From Nautilus pompilius (lineage: Eukaryota; Mollusca; Cephalopoda; Nautilida; Nautilidae): 64,000 nucleotides of DNA. The position numbers were made by a program, and so were the translations under genes. The stretch lies in assembly GCA_018389105.1 (NCBI GenBank), contig JACATO010000086.1:1517501-1581500 (forward strand), read 5' to 3'. Below, piece by piece: positions 13,144 to 24,136 of this stretch. The notes under the pieces were generated by a model. It worked only from the letters and a program-made list of their open reading frames with translations, made no database searches and was not told the DNA's origin. Position 1 is the first letter of the stretch; each line of letters begins with the position of its first letter.

Positions 13144-16100
13144 CTAAAAATAAGAAAAGCATCTCTCATATATGAAGCAATGATATAGCAGAAATTTGAA
13201 CAAAACCATAATAAAGCAATGACCTCTAGTCCAACAAACAAATCAAAGCTATAACTAACTCTGAATGGTTTCTATCAATCAACAAGTTCTCATAACCCAA
13301 TGTTACGAATAATGTACCATTGCTTATGAGAAAATGACAGTTGAATTTCTGCAAGCATTTGCGTAGCCCATTATATCTAGGGCCAGACAAGCACCGACCC
13401 ACAGGTTAGTCAGGATACCCAACAAGATCACCATCGTCACGATGTAACTTAAAAAACAACTTTACAACACATGTTTCTATGGAGAATTTTCTCTCCTAAA
13501 TTTTGAACTGGAGATACAGGTCAGTGGCAAGAGCCACCAGTTTGGGTTCAAACACTGACCCGTCATTCGAAGACCTGAAGCCAATGAGTAAGAAAAATAT
13601 GAAAAAAAAAAAAAAATCCAGCAAACTAAGATAAAACCTTGTTTTAAGATGGAAAGAATAAATATATACTGAGAAATAAACTAAACGAGTAGACTGAGAC
13701 AAAAAAAAGTGTCATATTTGAATCTCCACAAGTTACTCCTTGAAAACCTTTACAAATATAGGGCCTGTCTTGTATGCTAACAGTTATTAACTCGTTCCCC
13801 ACTACAGTAGACAGTGAAAAGTTAATAGTTCCAGATAAAAATTGTCATCATGTGTAATATGGAGAAAATAAAGTAAATCTGTATTGCAACAGCATGAACA
13901 CAGTTACTGGAACTGAAAATAACATCATCATCTTACTTAAGGTAGCATATCACTTTTTGCTTCCATGTTTATAGTTTTATACTTCTTTCCAATTCCGAGC
14001 CAGTGGCAGCAGGTAAGGAAAAAAGCCATCCTGGCTCTGTAACTATAGCAGTAATTTTACGAAGCCAGGCAGAGACATAATAATATTGACTGCTTAGTAC
14101 AAAATAGTATACATATTTGAGTATTAAACCAATCATTTAAAAAAAGAGTATTTAATGTAAAGGTATTTAATTAATTTCTGTGACTTGAATTTTTTTATGC
14201 AGCAGATGACAGTTTTACTAAGATGGGCTGCAGCAAGCAATCAATATAAAGGAGTAGCTGCTAATCTTTATCAGAATAGCTCCCGCAACCTAAATTTATC
14301 AAGCACATTGTACTCGAGCTGTGATCAACAAAGGCGAAATTTCTCTACCCATTTTCTATTTTGGTTTATGGTCATACACAAATTAAGTTACTCAATGTCG
14401 AGAGCATACCAGATTCAATACCAAGGACTAGATGAAAATGAAATTTAAATCTAAAAAAACCCAAATGTTTCACCTCTGAAGATGGTATAGCTTCAATCAC
14501 CCAGTCTGCAGCATATCCAATGTTTTCTATCCCTGTGATTATATACAACATTAAAAAGATTTGCTTGCTTACCCACTAAAGCATTATAGACACAAAGAGC
14601 ACCAATGGGATATAATTAAAAATAAGGAAACTTTGTACCCCTAGATAAGAACCATAGAAATAGCAACTGAGGAAACTGTCACTGTTCATGAACCCTAGTC
14701 TACACCAATCAACAACTAATACACAAATAAACTTAACCTCAAGGTCCATCAATCAGTAATGATATTAGTAGGTATAGTTAAAAAACATTAGATGAACTTA
14801 AGACATTGGCATAAGACTAATACTTAAGTTACCTACAATTAGATAATTCTAATGACATTTATTTTCTATGGTAAACTAAGTAAATACAATTTGTATATGA
14901 AAGAAAGACTGAATAATCTTAGCCCTTTGATCTGCAAAATACATGTCACGAGTTAAAGGAAAATAAAATAATAATAATCACCATTATTAAGATATGCAAT
15001 TAAAGAGAGAGACCAAAATGAACAAATCAACCATAGTGGAAACCAACACAATCCACCAAAGGTACAAGTCATGTTATCCATTACTGGCTAATGATGGTAC
15101 TAATTATATTAATGACAGAAAGTAGTTTCTACTCTTAGACAAGATATCAGCTAAGAATGAAGCTGGGCTCCAGTCCAACAAGATACTGCCAACAGTGTCA
15201 AAATGATCCCATAAATCTTTCACCAGTTCTGTCACAACAAAGTAAAATCAATTCAAAAAACATTGTTATGGCAATTTCCAGAAATGCCATTTGATATTGT
15301 AATAGCATGCATACATCAAGGTATTACACTGCCAATTTACTGACATTCTAGAAAGCAACATTACCTTAATGTGGTATAGGAGTAATTCACTTTTTAACAA
15401 ACACATGGTTGAAAGAAAGAACTTCCAACTTTGTTGATTATAATCGATAAATGTAGTACAGAGAAAGACAGCAGAAACATCTATCTTGACATTCTATGCC
15501 TTGGCTCAATTTAAGGTATAAGTTTAAATAAAGAACACCTGTGGTTTTACGATGAATGAAGTGAAGACTCAACAAGCCTGCTTATACATATGTTCCTATA
15601 AATTACAATATACTCCACTGAAAACAATAAGGAAATGGAATAAGTCAAATAATGAAATTAAAGAAAGCAAAGTTTAATAAAACAGACTTACAAAAGTCAA
15701 GTCAGTTTAGAATTTTGGCCCCTATCCACACTTGTGGATAACTGGATATTCTAACCTCCTAAAACTACAAAGGTTTCAATTTTAAACAGTTTAATAGTAA
15801 TAACTTGCCTATTTTCCAGTCAGTGTGCTATTACATTTTCTTTGCATAAAGCATACTGCACAAGTGTCATCTGTGCAAAGTCAAATAAAAAAAAGCAAAC
15901 ATCATGAGGAGGAGGAGGACAGTCCTGGCTTTTTCCTTAACAGCCAGCTGAGCATGTTAAACCAGTGAACAGAAATGAATTATCATGTACTCCAGGTGCC
16001 AAGCACTATGAGAATCTACTCCACAAATGTACAGAGATACAGCAAACTCCACCAAAACATCTATTTACATTTATCTTGTGAGCACACTTCTTCCCATTCC

Positions 16101-16593
16101 AACTCCACACTAGTCTTAGTTGACTTGAATCAACTTTTCTTAAGTACTGTGATCATCCACCTGCATATTCCCCACACCCTTTGTTTTCTTCACTCGACTT
16201 CCACTGCCAGTTATTTCAGCCTACAAATCTCAACTCAGCAAAACCAGTTCCATCCTCTCATTGAACAAGGAAACTCTGGGCCCAACTATCGCTGGTGTTC
16301 AAGAGAGTTACAAATATACATGTGACAGTAATTCCTTCCAGGCTTCCTCGTAAATGGCTAAAAATACAAAAGCAGTTAATCCCATATCCAAGATTGGCAT
16401 GCATTAAAGATTTCCAGAAAAAGTGAAGTTCCAAAAAATGTCACAAAAAGTAATTTCAGTTTTATTCTGTTTTTTTTCTTTTCTTTTTTTTTTTAAAAAA
16501 AAAAAGAAAAAAACTCTTTAGGGTCATTCCACATCACATCAAGTGAACCAAATTCTGGACTCAAAGAAACCTGACCCCTTCAGAAAATTTTGC

Positions 16594-17360
16594 AAAAAAT
16601 ATGTAGTAGTAGAAGCTTTTAGAATTCTAAATGTGAAATTTGAGCATCCTAAGCAAAAAATTGACTGAGATATGGTCATTTTTCTGCATAGTCCCCTTTC
16701 AGACTTAAAGACATCATTAATTTTCTTCCATTTATGCCTACATTTTTTTTTACTAGTTCCTGTTGGGTTTTTTTTACTAGTTCCTGTTGGGCTACAAATA
16801 CCTAACTTTGCAATCTGGAAGAACATTTTATGTAGATTACGACTATGCATTTGGATTTTCTGTATCTCTTAACCCTTTCCCGTTGGTGCCCTGCAAAAGC
16901 GAGAAAAAATTTGGGCTGCTTTGTTTTTTGGCATTTTTGGTGGCTTCTTAGAGTACCTGCTGTACCATCCAGAACCGTGCAAATTGAGTTTTCAGTATAT
17001 GATTAGTCACATAAAGATTATAAAATAACATTGTGATGATATGAGTGATATCCCCTGAGATATCTCAGTCTGAACTTGCTTTCCCATGGAAAAGTGGCCA
17101 TTTCAGTGGTCAATTTGGCCGAGTCAGACAATGTCAGCAAGATTAATTTTTATTGTAAATGAAAGCTCTGATATCCAGTTCTAACATATGCAAAATTCAA
17201 CTCTGGCACTCAAGTGCTTCTATTTTTATTTGTACCATCTTTCTTCATGCGTCTTGGCAATATTGTGCATTATTGCAACTTCGTAAGCTGCAAAGAAATC
17301 AGTACTGTTGCACCAAGATGGTCAAAATTACCATTCTTATAGAACTTTTTATGTAGATTA
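16594..17360 (+). repeat. Left inverted arm of foldback element 1
   Basis: Pairs with 18535-19275. It includes the 25-bp tandem duplication that is single in the right arm, and a TTAACCCTTTCCCGTTGG motif at about 16870. Confidence 0.9.
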
Positions 17361-17739
17361 CAAATATATCAAACACAAAGTGATTCCATCTACAGTTTCT
17401 TCACAAATTGGCTTCGAAGATCATAGAAAAGGCAGCTTCATCAGTTAACTGGCCAGGTCAGCCGGGCACATATGACCCAGTAAGCAAGTAGGATGCTCAT
17501 GTACCAACATGCAACATATATGTAAGGTAAATAATCAGATCAATGAAGAATAAACTTTATCTTGATTGGGTACTCTGGATCAAGAAAAGTCTAGCCACTT
17601 TTTCTTAGGCTGTATTGACACTCCAAACTTCTGCAGATATTTGGTGTCACTGTTACAGAGAATGTTTTCAAATAGCACTGCTAAAATCATTCAGTAAATG
17701 TGCAAAGACATGAAAACGATTGAAAATTATGCTACTCAC

Positions 17740-17992
17740 TTTTTACTCTTGATTTATGATGCTTAAATGGATCCTCGCACTTTTGCCAAGGCTCGTATTT
17801 GGAAATGTACCGTTTCTCATGGTGGTGACACACCGTTGTCGATTCCTGATCCAGTTGCTTTCCTGTATGCAACTGAAGTAGGCTTCTATCTCTCTCAGTT
17901 AATTCAACAAATTGTATCAGTCCATGTGTCCATATGAATTGTCTACTATGACAAGTTTCTCTGAGTTGTACTCCTATCATACACTGTTCCAT
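17740..17992 (-). CDS. Transposon-borne exon with Cys/His motif (CHHH...KCEDPF), loop of foldback element 1
   Basis: On the minus strand an ATG at 17992 opens 84 codons without a stop and ends at a consensus donor (AAAA/GTGAGT, phase 1). The protein starts MEQCMIGVQLRETCHSRQFI and ends TVCHHHEKRYISKYEPWQKC EDPFKHHKSRVK. The spaced Cys, His, His...Cys-x-Asp-Pro-Phe looks like a small zinc-binding domain. As I recall, similar CxHH...KY...CCDPF segments start transposase-like proteins of unnamed eukaryotic DNA transposons. The place between long inverted arms supports a transposon gene. No matching second exon was found in the loop, so the element is probably internally deleted. A host domain captured by the element is the alternative. 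Confidence 0.5.
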
Positions 17993-18534
17993 CTTCCTTG
18001 ACTATCAAATCAAGTTGCACAAAATTAGTAAATGGTCAGAAAAAAATGAAAGGTAGTAGGCCAAAAGTCGATGCACCTGTGCTGGACTAACACTATGCCC
18101 GTATACCCTAACCTTTCGATGATCATCGGATGACGTTATCATTTGATGATTGGTGAGCGATATCAATGAGCATGTGCTGCATCGGATTTGTGGACTGGCA
18201 TGATGATGAGGCAGCCTGCTGTGGTGGCAGCCACAGATTATATTTGTAATGAAAACATTAAGGTGTCAAGTCCCTCGCTGATTGAATATTAATCAAGTGC
18301 ATGCATGGACAGTACTAGATATATACCAGAGACCCCATTGTTTAAGTGTCGTGAAATGGTTGTGTTCTTTGTCATCCCCCCTCCCCCAGCACTTTATCTC
18401 TCTTATTTTCTCTTTCTCACATTTGTCTCAGCTAGTGTCAGTCAGCAGACAAGCTGACACTACACAGCCAACACAACTGAGTGCACAATCAGGATGAACC
18501 TATAATTCCTTCAGCCATATGATTGATATATTCT

Positions 18535-19275
18535 TAATCTACATAAAAAGTTCTTTTAGACTGATGATTTTGACCATCTTGGTGCAACAGTACTGATTTC
18601 TTTGCAGCTTACGAAGATGCAATAATGCACAATATTGCCAAAACGCACAAAAAAGATGGTAAAAATAAAAATAGAAGCACTTGAGTGCCAGAGTTGAATT
18701 TTGCATATGTTAGAACTGGATATCAGAGCTTTCATTTACAATAAAAATTAATCTTGCTGACATTGTCTGACTCGGCCAAATTGACCACTGAAATGGCCAC
18801 TTTTCCATGGGAAAGCAAGTTCAGACTGAGATATCTCAGGGGATATCACTCATATCATCACAATGCTATTTTCTAATCTTTATGTGACTAATCATATACT
18901 GAAAACTCAATTTGCACAGTTCTGGATGGTACAGCAGGTACTCTAAGAAGCCACCAAAAATGCCAAAAAACAAAGCAGCCCAAATTTTTTCTCGCTTTTG
19001 CAGGGCACCAACGGGAAAGGGTTAAGAGATACAGAAAATCCAAATGCATAGTCGTAATCTACATAAAATGTTCTTCCAGATTGCAAAGTTAGCTGTCTGT
19101 AGCCCAACAGGAACTAGTAAAAAAAAATGTAGGCATAAATGGAAGAAAATTAATGATGTCTTTAAGTCTGAAAGGGGACTATGCAGAAAAATGACCATAT
19201 CTCAGTCAATTTTTTGCTTAGGATGCTCAAATTTCACATTTAGAATTCTAAAAGCTTCTTCTACTACATATTTTT
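18535..19275 (-). repeat. Right inverted arm of foldback element 1
   Basis: Reverse complement of 16594-17360 with only scattered mismatches. It stops about 75 bp short of the terminal motif seen on the left side and runs into an A-rich stretch. Confidence 0.9.
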
Positions 19276-21837
19276 CTTTTTGTTCAAACAAAAAAAAAAA
19301 AATCAAATAAAGTTTAAAAAAATTAACTATGATAATGTCACCACTACATTTTATCCCTAATGCAGGAATGTTAAAACAAAGTCTTTAGAACTAAAAAAAA
19401 AATATTTTAGAAATAAAAGGGAAATAGTAAAGAATGATGTCTGGAAACACAAGTGGTATTTATTGGCACTTCATTGTATTTAACATATTAGTTTCTATCT
19501 TTGAGTATTAGTAAAAATAGCCAAAGGGAAGTAATTCTGATTCACCAATCCAGTTTCAGTTTCATATGATCTAAAATCTCCCCAACTCAAACTTTTTTCT
19601 TTTGTAAAAATCCCACTCAAAATGTTCCAGAATTAAGTAAAGTTTCTTAAAAAAAACAAAACACAAAAACCTTTTAAAATGTTCTGTAAGAATTTTAATG
19701 CTTCCATGTAAATTTATATTTCCACTATTTTGCTATGCAAATCTTAAAGGAAACAAAATGAATCTGATCCTTAGTTTATTAAATATGTAAATTTGTTATT
19801 TGTCAGTGTTGTCTTGTACATAAAGAGAAAACATAGAATATTTACCTAAAAAAAAATTTATATCACTTCAATTTAAGAGTACAGCAGTTCCTTATATGGT
19901 AGTCCAAGGTGAGGGAAGGGGAAAAAAATAGCTTACAGAAAAAGAAACAACACAAAAGATACATAGTAATATCCAATGCTAAGCCTGCCACTTCATGCCC
20001 CTGATGAATCTTTAGCAGTAGAAATGTTGGGCAGTTAGAATAATTAGTAAAGAAACAATTCAAAATAACACAAGACTTGACACCCCCTCCTTCCCACATA
20101 CACCTGAATTTTAGAAAGCAAATTTTTAGCACCTTAACCCTTTCCCACTCAGGAATGGAATACTTAATATGCACAAATGTTCAGACAATTTCCAAGATAA
20201 CTACACAAAATGTACCAACTTGATTAAAATCTTTAAAAAAATATTAAAAAATCATGGAATGACTCAAATACCACCAATGTCTTAGCAGAGTACAGTAATC
20301 CAAACAAAAAGGAATATGTTCAGAAAACAAAAGGAAAAATCTAATATGACATGATCCAATATTAATTCATTTTCTTGAATCTCCTCGTTATCTTTACTTT
20401 TGACACAGAGTCAGGCTGTCACTCAAATAATCACACGTTTTAATCTCTGTCCGGGTGTTGTCAGCTCTGCCTCCCCCTGGGTCTATGTGGTGTAGTGGTT
20501 AAACTCCTCAGCCATATGGTAGAAGATAACAAGAAACCAGCAGATTTCTTCTATTAGGGACATCAGTATTCAAGCTGAACTGCAAAAACACTAGCAAAAT
20601 CAGCCACAGATGAACCACACTCAACAACTGTGCTCTCCTTATAATTGCTGTCACTCTTCATCGACACATTCCTCAATGTTTCTCCACCACTGTCCATCCA
20701 ACTAAATGATGAGAGAATCAAGGCCTGAACACTTGAGATTCCACTTCACCAGAAGGAAAGGATCCTCTACTGTAGATGATCAGTCTATCATAATCTAATA
20801 TACTCTGCCATTGGAAGATGATACAAAGATCACATCTCCTTTTCCTTAAGAAAGAAAAACCCTACAAATGCACATTTCAAACTCAGTTGCTGTGAGTATA
20901 AAGTTTAATACAAATACATTATGTCTGCCATAATAAAGTATAAAGCAAAAACTAAACAGAAGCTTGTAAAACGATATCTGGTTTCATGCAGAGCAAAAAC
21001 AAGCTCAACATCAGAGAAAACACCCAGACTGCTGCTGCTCTGTACACATTACTTCATCTATGAATAGCCTTTCTTTCAATATATACCTAAGATAAAAAAT
21101 CAGTTCACAACATTAGAGTTGTTTCTTTTTTACAGTGTCTTTAAGTTGTTTTGCTTCATTCAAGAATTCCTTTCTGACTTTCTCTCCCATCCCAGTTGAT
21201 AGTGATGACTGAGAAATGTACACAAGCGCATACAATCTGTCCACTTTAACATGCACTGAGAAGAGCTAGTGTTGGTGTGCAAAACTTTCTCATCAATGAT
21301 TTAAAAAAAAAAAACAAACATCCATACCATTTTACTGCATATAAAAAAGACTGGTGCATTTTTCTTTTTTTGTAAACAGCATCTAGAAAAATGGATTATT
21401 TTTCTTTGCAGAATGCATCCTCCAAATGCTAGAAACTTCATTCTTGCTTCTTTTGTTTTTGTTTCAATATTTGCATGAACAAAGAGAGACTTCAGTGGTT
21501 TCACCGAGATGGCTCCCAGCCATCCACTTCCCAACATCATACTACATCAATCACTTTCTCTGTGTGCTTCTATCAAAAGTACCATAATACATGAAACAGA
21601 ATTACTCCAGAAATACTAAAGACCTCACAAAACTGTATTCATTACTTTGTGAGGTAATTTAAATGTAAAAGTGTACATCTTAAAATTATTGCCTCTCTAG
21701 CTACCACAGACTTAGTTGTGGTAATCAACAAGATCCATTTTTTTTTTAAATTCAAAATAAGAGAGCCCATACTAAAATTTATACAAGTACCACATCATTT
21801 TTTGGAGACTAACCAACAGTAAGGTTAAGATGCTTAC

Positions 21838-21866
21838 CTTCCTTTTCTTGATAAACTTATGTCTTT
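21838..21866 (-). CDS. MAST4-like: Exon E: 29-nt microexon of the MAST-like gene (KDISLSRKG)
   Basis: A 29-nt exon between a strong acceptor (tttttgcag) and a consensus donor (AAG/GTAAGC), phase 0 to phase 2. It reads K-D-I-S-L-S-R-K-G plus the first two bases of a Ser codon completed by exon F. In MAST2 and MAST4 the residues after the GQSAPSL block are KELSLPRRGS, so it matches in order and nearly in sequence. It is too short to be found by length-based gene calling; it was found by looking for the missing piece between exons D and F. Length not divisible by three means that skipping it would break the frame. Confidence 0.8.
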
Positions 21867-24047
21867 CTGCAAAAATAAAAACAAAAATTATAAATTAATG
21901 GATCAAATTTATTGTACTAAATACTGGTTCATGTTATCAATTCAAAAAAAGCTGAAAACTATTCCTTGGTCCCTATTTCGTGACATCATGCATCAGACCA
22001 GTGTTCTCTTTTCCTGTTACAATTGTTGCTGGTTGCCTCAATTGTAGACATACCCAATGATGGTGGCACTACCAATCCTGTGCCTCATGGAGCCTGGTTC
22101 TTCCATCTTCTAATGAAGATGGAAAGATTCTACTAGGAACCTCTCTGTTTAGCTGTGGAAAGAAACCTAAGTAACCCTGGTATTTGAGGTTTACCTAAGC
22201 AAGTTGGTCTCCAATGGAGATCAAGGTCTAAGCCCTCAGATACACCAGACTTGAACTCATTGTAGTTGGCCATTCACCACAAGACACTGCTCTCCATCTA
22301 CAATCATGTAACTCAATTAACAAATGATATTTAATAAACTATCCAGATACCCAGCACTTTGTATCCAAAAATTACGTAACCACTTGTGTACATAAAGCAA
22401 AAAAAAAAAAAAAAAAAAGGCTAAATTATTTCTAACTGTCAAAAAGAGAATTTAAATTAACAACTTGAGCATTATCTTCTCTGTCTCTCACAAAAGGTAT
22501 ATATGTGCACCCAGTATAAAGCATAAAATGCAAACACGCACCTATGTTTTGTGTTTAGAGAGCAATCAATCTTTTCTTTTTTGACTTAATCAAGTAAAAT
22601 GAGCAATATTTTAAGGCTAACCTTACTTTTGACATAGAAATCTATTTATTCATTCAGAAACAACATTTCAGTGATATTTTAAACCCTTTGGTATTTCCAA
22701 TTTTATAAACAATCACCACTACCAAGGACACTAGTTTCCATGGAATCACCTCCCACAGTTACCACATGGTGCTCAAGTTAGACCTTATACCCTCCCAACC
22801 ACCCAACTAGTATATAAAGATCTTTTTGAAAAACAAAGCTTTCTTTCTGACTCACCAAAGTGAATTTAATTTATCCTGCCCCTCCAGTCTTTTCCTAATG
22901 TAACTATGTTGGTTAGTTAAACAAAGGTCAAAGGGAACTAACTAGCACCACAAATTTCAGCTTGTTGTACAGAAACAAACATTTTTTAAATAGTAGTACA
23001 GGACAATATTCGTATGTACTCCCAATAATTGTTCTTGCACAGTCAGTTGTATATATTGTGTAGAGTTTGCCAAGCAGAAAGACTAGTATTTAAATTCACA
23101 GAAGCAATCGTTATTTACATCGTATGACAGGCCAGATATTTGGCAGAGAAAACTTGGTTTTTAGTTAGTAATGGACCCCTGGAATAGCTCCCATTATTAG
23201 ACCCAGTCAAGAGCACTCACTCATAGCCAGCTCTGTTGCTAAGCCCTGATTATTATTCCATCTAAGTCTACACCAGACAACAGTGTAGAGTTACAGATAA
23301 AAACAAGGCAGTGAAAAAGAAACCATACATTTTCTTCTCACTTTTAGTCCATGCAATGTTTTTGTTTGTGCCAGTCTCTTCATCCATGGCTGGTAATGTG
23401 GAGAACATTACAGGTACTTGTGCATGGATGCTTACTGTGCTAACACAACCATAGAGCACCTCCCATGGCTTCTTAAAATTAGAACAGTTTGAGTTAACCC
23501 CCCCCCAACGACACACCTTGATGCAAACCACATATATAAAAGACTCCTTGTCTTCTAAAGAAGTGAGATAATTTTGGCAAAGAAAAATCTGTACTGTTTC
23601 CAACAAGGTAGATAAGCAAACAGTTCATCTGGCTGTGCTGATAGTACCAGCTTAGAGTGGCTGGCACTGTTCAGAGTTTGCAACGTCCTGGAGCGCATAA
23701 TACACTACTGCGTGGCTGTTTGCAGGATATTGCTAATAAATGAACAAGTACAGGCACTGTGACTAAGCAACAGAGAACAAAGGACAATGTCAATCTCTGG
23801 AACATTTTTCTCAATGTCTGTGATAGACCAGAACGATCTGACTACAAGAGAACAAAGTACTTACTACTCAAAGTCATGTGCAAGTGTGATTGGTGTTTTT
23901 TTAAATGTCCTCCGAAACTGTAAATATATTTTTTGGCCCCCCCCCTTTTTTTAATGCCACAATTCATTCTTATCTGCAGAAAGGTCTTTGTTTTTAAACA
24001 GAGCCAGCATTCCTTCATGATAAAAAGAAGAAAAGAACACAACTTAC
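21867..24047. other. Intron between exons D and E (2.2 kb)
   Basis: AT-rich with a long A run at about 22399-22418. No exon or transposon end recognised. Confidence 0.6.
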
Positions 24048-24136
24048 CATGCTTGCCGACAGGGATGGCGCCGACTGGCCCAATGCTGTATTATGCATAC
24101 GAATCAAGTTTGTCGTTTCTAGACTGCTGGAGACAC
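24048..24136 (-). CDS. MAST4-like: Exon D: MAST-family N-terminal signature (NLIRMHNTALGQSAPSLSAS)
   Basis: Exon of 89 nt between an acceptor (ttctgcag) and a donor (ATG/GTAAGT), phase 1 to phase 0. It encodes VSSSLETT followed by NLIRMHNTALGQSAPSLSAS and M. From memory, human MAST2 and MAST4 carry NLVRMRxQxLGQSAPSLTA at the same place, so this is the clearest family signature in the window. MAST proteins are large cytoplasmic Ser/Thr kinases (DUF1908, AGC-type kinase, PDZ) linked to microtubules and PTEN; this segment precedes those domains. The substitutions (V to I, R to H, T to S, L to M) mark a diverged copy. The other two frames of the exon contain stops. Family assignment is firm; the paralogue (MAST4 or MAST2, or a lineage-specific copy) is not resolved. 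Confidence 0.82.

Larger units (their letters stand above)
16520..19275. mobile_element. Foldback DNA transposon 1: two ~0.75-kb inverted arms around a 1.2-kb loop
   Basis: The left arm (16594-17360) and right arm (18535-19275) are near-identical reverse complements, for example GGGCACCAACGGGAAAGGGT at about 19001 against its complement at about 16874. They enclose a loop, 17361-18534, that holds an open exon. The left side continues outward to a tip, AGGGTCATTCCACATCACAT, at 16520; the corresponding right tip is absent. The left arm is longer by about 25 bp because a TTTTTTACTAGTTCCTGTTG unit is duplicated (about 16746-16790). Long inverted arms plus an internal coding exon point to a DNA transposon. 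The class is unassigned, and no target duplication could be defined because one tip is missing. Confidence 0.75.
13144..21837. other. Intron between exons E and F (8.7 kb)
   Basis: The main content is the large foldback element at 16520-19275. Between 13.2 and 16.5 kb and between 19.3 and 21.8 kb I see ordinary AT-rich sequence with poly-A/T runs. A TTAACCCTTTCCC motif at about 20133 repeats one found inside the foldback arms. No exon was found there. Confidence 0.6.

Noticed and set aside
13505-13585. tRNA-like promoter boxes (GTCAGTGGCAAGAG, GGGTTCAAACACTGACC)
   Set aside because: No cloverleaf can be closed and no SINE body follows; it could be a worn SINE head but evidence is too thin to call.
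15975-16325. 116-codon open frame on the plus strand
   Set aside because: Low-complexity Ser/His/Leu translation with no start context, splice context or homology.
20485-20520. GGTGTAGTGGTTAAACTCCT, similar to a tRNA A box and SINE head
   Set aside because: No B box at the right distance and no tail; too short to support.
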